A stretch of 64,000 bases of DNA from Dolomitihabitans soli. Its GTDB lineage: Bacteria; Actinomycetota; Actinomycetes; Streptosporangiales; Streptosporangiaceae. Numbering within the stretch: position 1 is the first letter of the stretch; each line of letters starts with the position of its first letter. Where the stretch lies: the NCBI RefSeq assembly GCF_022213955.1, contig NZ_JAKNTW010000011.1, positions 248,001 to 312,000 on the forward strand. Reading direction: 5' to 3'. Below, piece after piece: positions 7,795 through 16,466 of the stretch. The notes beneath the pieces were generated by a model. That model searched no databases and had not been told where the DNA came from. It saw only the letters and a list, made by a program, of their open reading frames with translations. The position numbers and the translations under genes are program-made.

Positions 7795-9711
7795 TCAGCC
7801 GGTTTCATGCTGCTCGGTCAGCCTGGCGTGAATGCCTTCCGTCCGGAGAGAAGCCGTGGCCTGGCGGTCCTGCCGTGACAGCCTGGCTGGATCCAATATG
7901 CGGAAGGCGAGCACAAGTTCGTGCCTCGCGGAAGGCGCATTCAGCAAAGACCGGGCAAGGATTTCTTCGATGCGGATCAGGCGCTTGCGCGTGGCCGGCA
8001 CGGACAGTCCCAGCACCGAGGCGGTCGTGTCCAGCCGGGCATTGCTCCTCAGCCAGGTCTGTAAGGTCTCGAGAAGACGCGCGTCGACCCCGTGTAGCGG
8101 GGTGAGATACGACTCCGCCCAGTGGAATGCCGCCGTAGTGTCGAGGAGCGCGTCCAGCGTCACTTCGCCGGGTTCGTCGCTGTCGGGTCGTGACGGCTGA
8201 GCGAGGAGGCGCAGCGCGAGCTGGATCTCCGCCTGGGTTTCGAGATCGTTCAGATCACAGCTCAGGAGTCGCTCGATGTGGCGCAGCCGGGCGGACAGCG
8301 TGTTGCGGTGGACCTTCAGCTGACGCGTCGCTCCGCTGAAGAAGGTGAGCCAGGACGTGAGAGTCCCCTTCAGCTCCTCGGCGTCGGGATCCTGGCGGCG
8401 TTCGGGCCGATAATCCAGCAGCAGGCGCAGTGATCTGGCCGCCCATTGGTGGCCTCCCGCGCCCAGCAGCGATGTTACGTCTTCGCGCGAACTGAATGTC
8501 GCGCACCGCGCGTCGATTGCCCTGGCGACCGCGAGCGCATGAAACGCCTGCTGATATCCCGCAGCCACATCACGCAGGTCCACGAGTCGCCCGGCTCCGA
8601 CGTAGCACCCCGGGTTGCTCGCTACCAGGGCACGCAACGCCTGGTCCAGCGGGTTGTCCGCCTCTTCTGAGTCGGCCGGGGCCAGGACGATGAGATGGCG
8701 GGCATAGACGGGACAGCGCACGATCCACGCGCGGCCCTCGGTGACCTCGGCGCACCTCCTGGCGTAATCACCTCTGCGGCTCGCCGGGCACTCCACGATG
8801 TAAACGCGGGTGAGATCGGGGAGCCGCGACCCCAAAGCCTTGGTGACGCGTCGTGCCGCCTGGACGTGGCCGAGCATGAGCAGATGCAGGACCGCCTCGC
8901 GGCTGTGCGACTCCGCCAGATCGACCTGGTGCGAGTGTCGGCCGAGCGCTTCCAGCCGCCACCGAAGCCACAGCAGGCCCGCAGCGTCGGACACCAGGCT
9001 CCGCATCCGAGAGGGGAACGGTCCGTCCCGGGCGACGAGGAGAACCGGGTTCGGCTCCTGGCTGCCGATGGACATGATGTGGGCGACCTGCGTGCCCAGG
9101 CTGATGGCAGCTGATCGCGCCTGCTTGGTGACGACGCGGCGGATATCCTTCTCCGCCCGGGAGAAGAGCTCCACCGAGGGCCCGGGGAAGGCGTAAAGCA
9201 GAGAACCGGCGGGGTCGACCAGGACCGCGTGCCCGGATATCTGCCGGGCGAGCCATTGCAGAAGACGGCTGAGGCCATCTGACTGCAGCACGATGCGCTG
9301 CATCTCCTTCAGTTGATCGGTGTGCTCGTGGAGCTCGCGCTGCTGTTCCTGGCGGATCACGTAGTGGATTCGGGCCCATACATGCGGCACGTCACCCGGC
9401 ACTGTGAGCAGCGGGACGTCGTGTTCTCTGGCGGCCACCAGCGATTCCGACAGGGCGTCATCTCCGTTGGCTCCCGCAAGAATCACTCCGGCGGCGTTCG
9501 CGACGGCTGGCCAATCGATGCGCGGCCCGGTCGGCCGGACGAGCAGCACATCGTTCAGCGCGTGAATCGGCGTGCCGGCTCCCGCGCTCGCCGCCCACGT
9601 CCCCTCGACGACCGCCGCCACGGGCCTCCCGCCATACCGAACCGCGTCGTCGCTGTCCACGAACCGCAGGCCCAATTCGGGCCGACTCACCAAACCGCTG
9701 AGAGTGGGCAT
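7795..9711 (-). CDS. PucR-type helix-turn-helix transcriptional regulator
   Basis: 638 residues from the ATG at 9711, chosen because GAGGAG lies six bases upstream; a longer start at 9798 has no such site. The N-terminal ~150 residues (MPTLSGLVSRPELGLRFVDSDD...) match the purine-catabolism regulator PucR domain. The middle holds a GGDEF-like CdaR region. Near residue ~490, ATRQLKVHRNTLSARLRHIERLL is the PucR C-terminal HTH. A second HTH-like stretch, DTTASVLGLSVPATRKRLIRIEEIL, lies near residue ~580, so the protein seems to carry two. PucR proteins usually control purine, amino-acid or aromatic catabolism. No matching operon lies beside it, so the target is unknown. Confidence 0.8.
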   Translation of the reverse strand: MPTLSGLVSRPELGLRFVDSDDAVRYGGRPVAAVVEGTWAASAGAGTPIHALNDVLLVRPTGPRIDWPAVANAAGVILAGANGDDALSESLVAAREHDVPLLTVPGDVPHVWARIHYVIRQEQQRELHEHTDQLKEMQRIVLQSDGLSRLLQWLARQISGHAVLVDPAGSLLYAFPGPSVELFSRAEKDIRRVVTKQARSAAISLGTQVAHIMSIGSQEPNPVLLVARDGPFPSRMRSLVSDAAGLLWLRWRLEALGRHSHQVDLAESHSREAVLHLLMLGHVQAARRVTKALGSRLPDLTRVYIVECPASRRGDYARRCAEVTEGRAWIVRCPVYARHLIVLAPADSEEADNPLDQALRALVASNPGCYVGAGRLVDLRDVAAGYQQAFHALAVARAIDARCATFSSREDVTSLLGAGGHQWAARSLRLLLDYRPERRQDPDAEELKGTLTSWLTFFSGATRQLKVHRNTLSARLRHIERLLSCDLNDLETQAEIQLALRLLAQPSRPDSDEPGEVTLDALLDTTAAFHWAESYLTPLHGVDARLLETLQTWLRSNARLDTTASVLGLSVPATRKRLIRIEEILARSLLNAPSARHELVLAFRILDPARLSRQDRQATASLRTEGIHARLTEQHETG

Positions 9712-10143
9712 GCGCGCTCCTCGCTGGCGCCGACAAAGGACCGGCTTGTGTGGTCGCGGCCCACATTGGGCGAGCCGCACCCAAGTGCTTAATCTCACAC
9801 AGGTACAGTCCGTTGTGGGACGATTTGTTGAGTCTCCCGGTGGAGGGCCTAGCTCAAATGCCGGGGAGTTAGGGCTCGCAGATCATTAATACGCCGTTTT
9901 GATCTTCGCGTGCGGGATGATACTCGCGACGCCGGAGACATCTACGACCTGGCCGCAGCGAAGGTTCTCGGACATAGCTCTCTGCCCCGATCCGTGACCG
10001 CGCCACACACTTTGCGCCTGAGCCAATCTCAGGGTCCATTGACAACGTTCGGCGGGCATCACAAGGTCGGCCAGAGGGCGTGGCCATGCATCATGGAGGT
10101 CTCCGTGTGCGGACAGGTCTGCGATGAATTATGCGAAAATGGA
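9712..10143. other. Intergenic region, no gene recognised
   Basis: About 430 bp upstream of the PucR-type gene and downstream of the conservon GTPase gene. It should hold the pucR promoter. I see no convincing coding potential, RNA gene or strong palindrome. Confidence 0.5.
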
Positions 10144-10725
10144 TCAGGCGGAAGGTGAAGGGGCGTCGGCGAGAATATGCTGGATCAGGGACCGAAGCAC
10201 CGATGTGGCGGACCGGGTATCCCGTGCGTCGCACAACACGATCGGCACGCGTGAGTCGAGTTCGAGTGCGGCTCGCACCTCTTCCGGTTCATAGGGGAAC
10301 GCATCATCGAACTCGTTGACCGCGACGAGGAATGGGATGCCACGATTCTCGAAGAAGTCGACGGCGGCGAAACATTCCTGCAGCCGACGGGTGTCAGCCA
10401 GCACAATGGCACCAAGAGCTCCGTCGGACAGCTCGTCCCACATGAACCAGAAGCGCTCCTGCCCAGGCGTTCCGAACAGGTAGAGTACGATATTATGCTG
10501 CTGAATGGTGATGCGGCCGAAGTCAAATGCAACGGTGGTTGTGGACTTTTCCTCCGTCCTGCTGATATTGTCGATACCCACGCTGGCCGTAGTGATGAGC
10601 TCCTCTGTATTCAGTGGCTCGATCTCGCTCGTCGCGGCGACGTAGGTCGTCTTTCCGACGCCGAATCCACCCGCGATCAGAATTTTGACCTGGGTGGGGG
10701 GAACCTCAGATTCGTTGTAGACCAT
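10144..10725 (-). CDS. cvnD: Conservon GTP-binding protein CvnD
   Basis: 193 residues. The P-loop GGFGVGKTT is at ~19-27. An effector-like TASVGID is followed by the switch motif LYLFGTPGQERF (DxxG replaced by FGTPGQ, as usual in CvnD), and the guanine-specificity loop is VAVNEFD (NEFD rather than NKxD). This is the small Mgl/Ras-like GTPase of conservons. In Streptomyces conservons, CvnA-D form a membrane-associated heterocomplex resembling eukaryotic GPCR signalling and influence development and secondary metabolism. The gene overlaps the end of the DUF742 gene by 20 bp and is the last gene of the four-gene operon. Confidence 0.93.
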   Translation of the reverse strand: MVYNESEVPPTQVKILIAGGFGVGKTTYVAATSEIEPLNTEELITTASVGIDNISRTEEKSTTTVAFDFGRITIQQHNIVLYLFGTPGQERFWFMWDELSDGALGAIVLADTRRLQECFAAVDFFENRGIPFLVAVNEFDDAFPYEPEEVRAALELDSRVPIVLCDARDTRSATSVLRSLIQHILADAPSPSA

Positions 10726-11080
10726 CGAGCAGCTTCTCCAAGAGAACTCGGTCGGCGACGTGGCTGGAGGAAGAAGACGATGCCCAGGTAGCTATGGCCC
10801 CGCAGTCCACTAAATCGGCGAGGAGGACCTTGGTAACCATTACAGGAAGTCGTATGTACGCCGCCACCTCGGCGACCGAGATAGGTGTCTGGCACAGCTC
10901 GAGCACCTTGACGTGTTCCGGATCAACGCCCGGGCTGGCCCGGCCCGTTGTGACCACCAATGAGAGCAGACCCAATTCAACAGTTGGGCGGGTGCGGCCC
11001 GCGTTCACTGTGTATGGGCGTATTAACGGGCCGGCTTCGTCATCAAGCCATACTTCATCGTCACCGGCTGTCATGTTCAT
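10706..11080 (-). CDS. cvnC: Conservon DUF742 protein CvnC
   Basis: 124 residues of the DUF742 family: DDEAGPLIRPYTVNAGRTRP, then LVVTTGR, then DPEHVKVLELCQTPISVAEVAAYIRLPVMVTKVLLADLVDCGAI, which folds as a winged helix-turn-helix. In conservons this protein sits between the roadblock protein and the GTPase and bridges the complex. Its ATG overlaps the stop of the roadblock gene (ATGA), showing tight translational coupling. Confidence 0.93.
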   Translation of the reverse strand: MNMTAGDDEVWLDDEAGPLIRPYTVNAGRTRPTVELGLLSLVVTTGRASPGVDPEHVKVLELCQTPISVAEVAAYIRLPVMVTKVLLADLVDCGAIATWASSSSSSHVADRVLLEKLLDGLQRI

Positions 11081-11508
11081 CGGATCCTGCCACCAGGGCC
11101 AGTTGCCGACGGGCGGGTCGCTGTGTCCAGGAAGGGCCTAACGGCCTTGATCAGCCGAGCCATCTCAAGACCGACGACAGCCGGGTCGGCGTCTCCCTTC
11201 GCCAGCACCGCGAGAACCGAGTTGTAACCGGCCCACGAGATGAACAGCTGACTGGACTTGAGTTCTGCCACGACCTGGCGGACTTCGTTGCCGCCATCGA
11301 ATTTGTTGCAGGCGCTCCGTGCCATGGAAAATAGTCCGGAGGCGAGTGCCGCGAGATATTCTGAGCTGTCACGGTCCAGGCCGTAGGTGGCTTTCATCAA
11401 TCCGTCGGAGGACAGCAGCACACTGCCACGAATGGCAGGGACCTCCCGGGACAGACCCTCCAGCAGCCAGGCGAGGTCCGGAGTCTGGTTCGAAGAGACG
11501 GCGCTCAA
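11077..11508 (-). CDS. cvnB: Conservon roadblock/LC7 protein CvnB
   Basis: 143 residues of the roadblock/LC7 family: LAWLLEGLSREVPAIRGSVLLSSDGLMKATYGLDRDSSEYLAALASGLFSMARSA, then VRQVVAELKSSQLFISWAG and LAVLAKGDADPAVVGLEMARLI. Roadblock proteins of conservons act as regulators of the CvnD GTPase, like MglB for MglA. The gene is 29 bp downstream of cvnA and overlaps cvnC by 4 bp. Confidence 0.93.
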   Translation of the reverse strand: MSAVSSNQTPDLAWLLEGLSREVPAIRGSVLLSSDGLMKATYGLDRDSSEYLAALASGLFSMARSACNKFDGGNEVRQVVAELKSSQLFISWAGYNSVLAVLAKGDADPAVVGLEMARLIKAVRPFLDTATRPSATGPGGRIR

Positions 11509-11537
11509 TGGGACGCTCCTTCTAGGTTTGTGGTGTT

Positions 11538-13226
11538 CTACGAACCGGTGTTACCAGTCTCATCGTTCAGGTCTTCGTCCTGGCCAATACGCATCCCCTT
11601 CTTGAATGCCGCCATCAGCCCGTGATCGTGGCTGATGTCCGCATCGTCATCCAAAGGTGCGGGAGCATTGAGGAGTTCGGGCGCCATGTTCGCCTGAGGA
11701 CGACGTCTCGGCAGTTCCGGGCGTCGGCCGTCACCTCTCCGAGAGCCGAGGTCGGTCCGCCCGCGCGTTTGCCGGGCGGGCGGGCCGGCGCTCTGTTTCC
11801 GCCAAGCCTCGGACGGACCGTCAGGGCGGACACCGGCATCGTGGTCGCTCAGCACCGGGGTCTGTATGGGGTCCTGTCCAGAACCGGAGAAAGGCATCGA
11901 CGAAGAACGCGCGCCTGGCGTACCGGCCCGTAGCGCCGGCGCGGGTTCGGCGAACTCGGGTGGCGTTGCCTGTCGTGCGACAGTCTCCTGCGTTTCTGAA
12001 CCGATCAACTCATTCGGGATCACGACGATGGCCTGGGTGCCGCCGTAGAGGTTGGTCTGCAGCCTGACAACGACTTTGTGCCGACGTGAGAGGGCGGATA
12101 CCACGAGCAGCCCGATACGGCCGTCCTCCACCAATGCGTCGACGTCGATTCGTTCCGGATCGGTGAAAAGATCGTTCAGCCGACGCTGGGTTGCTCGAGG
12201 AATTCCGAGGCCGCGGTCTTCGACCTCGATGGCCACGCCGGCGGTTACGGCTTCTACGCGGAGGAGCACCTGCGTGTGCGGCGGCGAGAACTTGGTCGCG
12301 TTCTCAACAAGCTCGGCGAGCAGATGGATGACGTCCGCGGCCGCGCCGCCGTCCAGGGTCCCATCGACCGGCGGCACCACTTTGACCCGGTTGTAGTGCT
12401 CGACCTCGGCGATGGCCGAGCGCAGGACCTCGTACACGGTCACCGGCCTGCTCCACTGGCGCCGCGAGGCGGCCCCACCGATCACAGCGAGGCTTTCGGC
12501 CTGTCGGCGCAGGCGAGTATTGAGGTGATCGACCCTGAACAGGCCCTTGAGCAGCTCCGGATCCTCGACCTGGTTCTCCAGCTCGTCGAGTCCCTTCATC
12601 GCCCGATGGGTCAGTGACTGCATTCGCCGGGCAAGGTTGACAAAAACCTCGACTCGCTGCGCGGGGCCGCCGCTGATTTTCGGGCTCCCCGCGTTGATCA
12701 CAGCGTTCCAGGCCTCGTCCTGAGCTTTCTGGACTTCATGCACAAGGTGCGCGATGGGGTCGCCGGTCGTTGCAGGCCGGAATTCGACGCCGCGTGGTGC
12801 GAGAACCCCGCCGGCCGCGATCCGCTCTGCCAGGCCCTGCAGTTCTTGCCTGCCGCGGGACACCAAGGACTCCAGCTCGCCGAGTCGTCGCTGCAAGTCC
12901 GGGGGGCGGAAGGCCGAACGGCCGAATATCTGACGCTCCCGCCGAGTCGCCTTGTCCGCCGCGACGATAGTGGCGCACATGACGGCCACCGCTCCCGCGG
13001 CAATGACGGCCAGTGTCGGCCAAGCCTCCGGCGACGAGGATCCCGCCACGATCAGTTCCGTCACCGCGATCAGCCCGAGGCACGCCATAAGGGCTGTGGG
13101 AAGGATGGAGATGCACAGATGGAAGGCATGAACGCTGACCGGACGACGTTTACCGCGGCGTGGCCTGCCATGGCTTCCGACGTCGTGGCGTTCGGGGGCG
13201 GCGGGAGGCAGAGGAGGCTCAGACAT
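11538..13226 (-). CDS. cvnA: Conservon sensor histidine kinase CvnA
   Basis: 562 residues. Two transmembrane segments lie near residues 35-60 and 70-95 (ILPTALMACLGLIAVTELIV and TLAVIAAGAVAVMCATIVAA). A coiled dimerisation region follows, then a GHKL ATPase domain with the N box LAELVENATKFSPPHTQV, the G box VEDRGLGIP and RIGLLVVSALSRRHKVVVRLQ. The C-terminal ~150 residues are Pro-rich and probably disordered, as in other CvnA proteins. It is the first gene of the conservon and the likely signal input. No phosphoacceptor His domain of standard type is obvious. Confidence 0.92.
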   Translation of the reverse strand: MSEPPLPPAAPERHDVGSHGRPRRGKRRPVSVHAFHLCISILPTALMACLGLIAVTELIVAGSSSPEAWPTLAVIAAGAVAVMCATIVAADKATRRERQIFGRSAFRPPDLQRRLGELESLVSRGRQELQGLAERIAAGGVLAPRGVEFRPATTGDPIAHLVHEVQKAQDEAWNAVINAGSPKISGGPAQRVEVFVNLARRMQSLTHRAMKGLDELENQVEDPELLKGLFRVDHLNTRLRRQAESLAVIGGAASRRQWSRPVTVYEVLRSAIAEVEHYNRVKVVPPVDGTLDGGAAADVIHLLAELVENATKFSPPHTQVLLRVEAVTAGVAIEVEDRGLGIPRATQRRLNDLFTDPERIDVDALVEDGRIGLLVVSALSRRHKVVVRLQTNLYGGTQAIVVIPNELIGSETQETVARQATPPEFAEPAPALRAGTPGARSSSMPFSGSGQDPIQTPVLSDHDAGVRPDGPSEAWRKQSAGPPARQTRGRTDLGSRRGDGRRPELPRRRPQANMAPELLNAPAPLDDDADISHDHGLMAAFKKGMRIGQDEDLNDETGNTGS

Positions 13227-13437
13227 AGGCGTCCTTGGTACAGGGGTGATCGGTCAACAGGGGTCACCATACTGAGACAACTGCACGTATACCGGTCAAT
13301 CCGGCCTTTGAGGTGATGCGGGTTCGGTCGGCAGGGGCGACGGCCCTTTCGTTGATGCGGGAGTCCGCGGCTGGACTGCAACCCGCGGCGAGCCTCAGGC
13401 ACCGGACTGCGTCGGCCACCAGTACTACATCCCTAGA

Positions 13438-13545
13438 TCGAGTGTGTCCAGTTAACGGTGTATCTCAATCTTGCTTCGTTTTTGGTGGTCAGACGGCCTT
13501 CAGGGTGATGGCGACAGCGTTCAAGGCGGGTGCCGTCGCGTTGTA
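13438..13545 (-). pseudogene. IS256-type transposase C-terminal and terminal-repeat relic
   Basis: The reverse strand reads ALNAVAITLKAV and then stops, like the ALNAFAITFEGR tail of actinobacterial IS256 transposases. It is followed by a terminal-repeat-like stretch, GTGTCCAGTTAACGGTGTA on the plus strand (about 13444-13462). Nothing else of the transposase remains. The rest of the 13227-13862 interval shows the cvnA promoter side and no other recognisable gene. Confidence 0.45.
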
Positions 13546-13862
13546 TCTGTCCGCCCCGACACGAGCGTGCGTCGGTGGCCGGGAACCCGGGCATTAACCG
13601 CGAGACCCTGCGCCCCAGCCTGGCGGGGACACTGAGTGATAGTGACTTCAAGCGCGTGGTGAGGTCGCGGGTCTCCTGGCCGAGCCAGTTACAGCCTTGG
13701 GTGAATCCTGGTCGGACCATCTGGAAGGACCGGTCTCAGAGGTATTGGTACGGCTTCGCGAGGTGGCTGCCCAGGCAAGCTCAGGTCCGCGATCACCTTG
13801 ATACTCTCCGGATGGCCGCAGTCCACGACGGGAACGGCCGGGTAACCAGATAGGAGCCTGAG

Positions 13863-14444
13863 ATGAGCCTTCCCCCCGCCTTTCGCCTGGTGACCCCCAT
13901 CGACACGGAAGCGCCTCGCCGCGCTGCCCGGCTCCAGGAGTTGGGCATCCGAGAGGAGCCTGACTCTGAGTTTGACGAGTTCGCCCGTGCCCTGGCCCAC
14001 GAGCTAGAGGCGCCTTTCGCCATGGTCAACCTCATCGGCCCAGAACGACAGTATTTCGCCGGACTGTATCCCTCCTCGCGCGACCGGGGCGTCGACTGGG
14101 AGACGGATCCGTTCCGGACAATGGGCTGCGACCACGGTTACTGCATGTACGTGGTGACGAGGAAGCATGCGATGGCGTTGGACGAAGTGATGGACTACCA
14201 CCTCTTCGCCGGTAACCCGGTGGTGGACGAGATCGGGGTTCGCGCCTACCTGGGCGCCCCGTTGATCGACCAGACGGGGACCCTGGGCACCATCTGCGTC
14301 GTGGACACCAAGCCCCACGATTGGGGCACGGAGGGGGTCGCGTTCATCAAGGCCCGGGCAGCAGAGCTTGTGGAGAGGATCCATCAGCGGGCGAGTCTGC
14401 TGAAGGGGCCTGGATACGCTCGGGATGCCGCTTCTCGGACGTGA
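13863..14444 (+). CDS. GAF domain-containing protein
   Basis: 193 residues, essentially a single GAF sensory domain. It shows RAARLQELGIREEPDSEFDEFARALAHELEAPFAMVNLIGPERQYFAGL, then CDHGYCMYVVTRKHAMALDEVMDYHLFAGNPVV, then IGVRAYLGAPLIDQTGTLGTICVVDTKPHDW. GAF domains bind small ligands or cofactors. The Cys-rich CDHGYC resembles GAF proteins from conservon surroundings in actinomycetes, which are often cofactor-binding, but nothing here proves a cofactor. GGAG lies about 8 bp upstream. It is divergent from the conservon with IS debris in between. Confidence 0.85.
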   Translation: MSLPPAFRLVTPIDTEAPRRAARLQELGIREEPDSEFDEFARALAHELEAPFAMVNLIGPERQYFAGLYPSSRDRGVDWETDPFRTMGCDHGYCMYVVTRKHAMALDEVMDYHLFAGNPVVDEIGVRAYLGAPLIDQTGTLGTICVVDTKPHDWGTEGVAFIKARAAELVERIHQRASLLKGPGYARDAASRT

Positions 14445-14540
14445 GACTGCGCGGAGGGCGGAACGACCTACGTCAACGATTCTGACGTGCAAGGTACGTA
14501 TAGGTCAGAAGTCGGCAGGTGCAGAGCCGTCATAGGTCGA

Positions 14541-14564
14541 GTTGAGGAGGAGCTCGTCCTCAAC
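14541..14564. terminator. Hairpin between convergent genes
   Basis: Perfect 8-bp stem GTTGAGGA / TCCTCAAC with an 8-base loop, between the convergent GAF and permease genes. There is no T tract, so the role as terminator is only positional. Confidence 0.3.
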
Positions 14565-14664
14565 GAGCTGATCGCCGGCTTGGCCTCGAAGTGATGTGAC
14601 CAGACCGGCCGGCGCTACGCACCCCGGCGGATCTGGTTGTCACGTTGCCGCCATTCGTCTACTA

Positions 14665-15483
14665 CTACTCCAGCCCGGTCCCGACGACGCCTTTGATGTA
14701 CCACTTCTGAAACACGAGGAAGATGATCAGCACCGGCATCATGCTGATCACTGCCGCGGCCAGGCCGACGCTGGGCGACATCAGGGTGTATTGCCCCTGG
14801 GCAAGGGGCGCGAGCGCGACCGTCATCACCTGGTGCTCGCGGTCCGGCGCGACGACCTGCGGCCAGATGTAGGTGTTCCACGCGGTCAGGAAGCTGATCG
14901 AGCAATAGGCGGCCAGCGCCGGCCTGGCCAGCGGCAGCGCGATCAGGGTCAGGACGCGTGGCCAGCCCGCGCCGTCCAGCCGGGCCGCCTCGATGAGGCC
15001 CGCCGGCAGCCCCGCGAAGAACTGCCGGAACAGCAGCATCGCGAACGCCGTCTGGCCCGCTACTGGCAGGATCATGCCGGCGTAGGTTCCGACCAGGCCG
15101 AGCTGGTAGGTGATGATGTAGAGGGGGATCAGCGTCATGTTGGCGGGCACGAACATCGGCACAAGGATCACGCCGAGGAGCAGGCCCGTCCACCGAAACG
15201 GGATCGTCGCCAGAGCGAAGCCCGCCGGGATGGAGATCACCAGTTGCACGGCGACGATGCCGATGCTGAAGACGAACGAGTTGACGATGGCCCGTGCGGA
15301 GAGGAACTCGTAGGCCTCTACATAGTTGTGCCATACGACGTTCGGCGGCAGCAGGTGGGGTGGGAAGGCACGCGCGTCCTGCGCCGACATCAAAGACGCC
15401 GAGAGCAGGTAGAACAGCGGCGCCGCCATGAGCAGCCCGCACAACAGCAGCGTCGCGTATCGGACGAGGGTCCGGAGGGTCAT
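14665..15483 (-). CDS. Carbohydrate ABC transporter permease (MalG-like)
   Basis: 272 residues from the ATG at 15483 (MTLRTLVRYATLLLCGLLMAAPLFYLLSASLM); the longer open frame upstream is overlap with the other permease. Six transmembrane segments fit the MalG family. The EAA loop is LIEAARLDGAGWPRVLTLIALPLARPAL, and the C-terminus ends in the usual ...FLVFQKWYIKGVVGTGLE. ATGA overlaps the stop of the preceding permease. It is the last gene of the operon GH78, binding protein, permease, permease. No ATPase gene is nearby, so a shared MsiK-like ATPase is expected. Confidence 0.93.
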   Translation of the reverse strand: MTLRTLVRYATLLLCGLLMAAPLFYLLSASLMSAQDARAFPPHLLPPNVVWHNYVEAYEFLSARAIVNSFVFSIGIVAVQLVISIPAGFALATIPFRWTGLLLGVILVPMFVPANMTLIPLYIITYQLGLVGTYAGMILPVAGQTAFAMLLFRQFFAGLPAGLIEAARLDGAGWPRVLTLIALPLARPALAAYCSISFLTAWNTYIWPQVVAPDREHQVMTVALAPLAQGQYTLMSPSVGLAAAVISMMPVLIIFLVFQKWYIKGVVGTGLE

Positions 15484-16433
15484 GTGGCACTCCTGAGCTT
15501 GGCGGCGAGCCGTACCAGACCCACGGCGACGCCGATGAGCACGAGTTGGAAGAGCGCGAGCGCGCTGGCGTAGCCCATCTCGCCCTTCTCGAACGCCGTG
15601 CGGTAGGCGTACAAGGCCAGGGTCTGGGTGCTGTCGAGAGGGCCGCCGCCGGTCATGATGAGCGCCGTCTCGAACGAGCCGCTGACGAAGTTGATCACTT
15701 GCAGGACGGTCACCAGCACCGTCGTCTGCATCACGTTGGGCCAGGTGATGCTCCACAACCGCCGCCACAAGCCGGCGCCGTCCAGCGCCGCAGCGGCGTA
15801 GATGTCGTCGGGAATGCGTTGCAGCCCGGCCAGGTACAGCAGCATCACCAGCGGCAGGGCCAGCCAGATCATCATGAGGGACAGCGCGGGCAGCGCCCAG
15901 GTGGTGTCGGACAGCCAGGCAGGGCCGTCGATGCCCACCCAGCGCAGCATCGAGTTGGCGAGACCGGTCCGTCCGTCGTACAGGTACGCCCACAGCACCG
16001 CCGCGACCGCCGAGGACGCCACCATCGGGGCCAGATACAGCACCCGGAGCGTCTCGACGCCCGGCAGCCTGGTGTTGAGCAGCACGGCGAGCACGAAGCC
16101 GACCACGATCGTCGGAACCACTCCCAGGAGCACGAACAGCAGCGTCACCCACAGCGAGCCCCACATCCGGCCGTCGCCGAACAGGCGGGCGAGATTGTCC
16201 AGGCCCACCCATTCAGGTGGGGTGAACAGGTCCCAGCTGAAGAAGCTCAGGCCCAGTCCGGCGAGCGCGGGCACGATGACGAACACGCCGAAGGCGAGCA
16301 TGCTCGGCGCCACGAACGCCGTCGCGGCCCACGCGTCTCGCCGTCGCCGGCGTCTGTTGCCATCCTGGCCAGGTGCGGGAGGGCTCGTGCCGACCGCTCT
16401 GCCGTCGGCTGTACTCGTCACTGTCGCCATCAT
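15480..16433 (-). CDS. Carbohydrate ABC transporter permease (MalF-like)
   Basis: 317 residues with six transmembrane segments (first one AATAFVAPSMLAFGVFVIVPALAGLGLSFF). The EAA loop is DIYAAAALDGAGLWRRLWSITWPNV and the C-terminal segment SALALFQLVLIGVAVGLVRL. It forms the inner-membrane channel with the following permease (4-bp overlap) and receives sugar from the lipoprotein encoded 33 bp upstream. Genomic position with the rhamnosidase suggests a rhamnose-containing oligosaccharide. Confidence 0.93.
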   Translation of the reverse strand: MMATVTSTADGRAVGTSPPAPGQDGNRRRRRRDAWAATAFVAPSMLAFGVFVIVPALAGLGLSFFSWDLFTPPEWVGLDNLARLFGDGRMWGSLWVTLLFVLLGVVPTIVVGFVLAVLLNTRLPGVETLRVLYLAPMVASSAVAAVLWAYLYDGRTGLANSMLRWVGIDGPAWLSDTTWALPALSLMMIWLALPLVMLLYLAGLQRIPDDIYAAAALDGAGLWRRLWSITWPNVMQTTVLVTVLQVINFVSGSFETALIMTGGGPLDSTQTLALYAYRTAFEKGEMGYASALALFQLVLIGVAVGLVRLAAKLRSAT

Positions 16434-16466
16434 CGATCTTCCTCCTTGGCCGTGCCCGCGCCGACG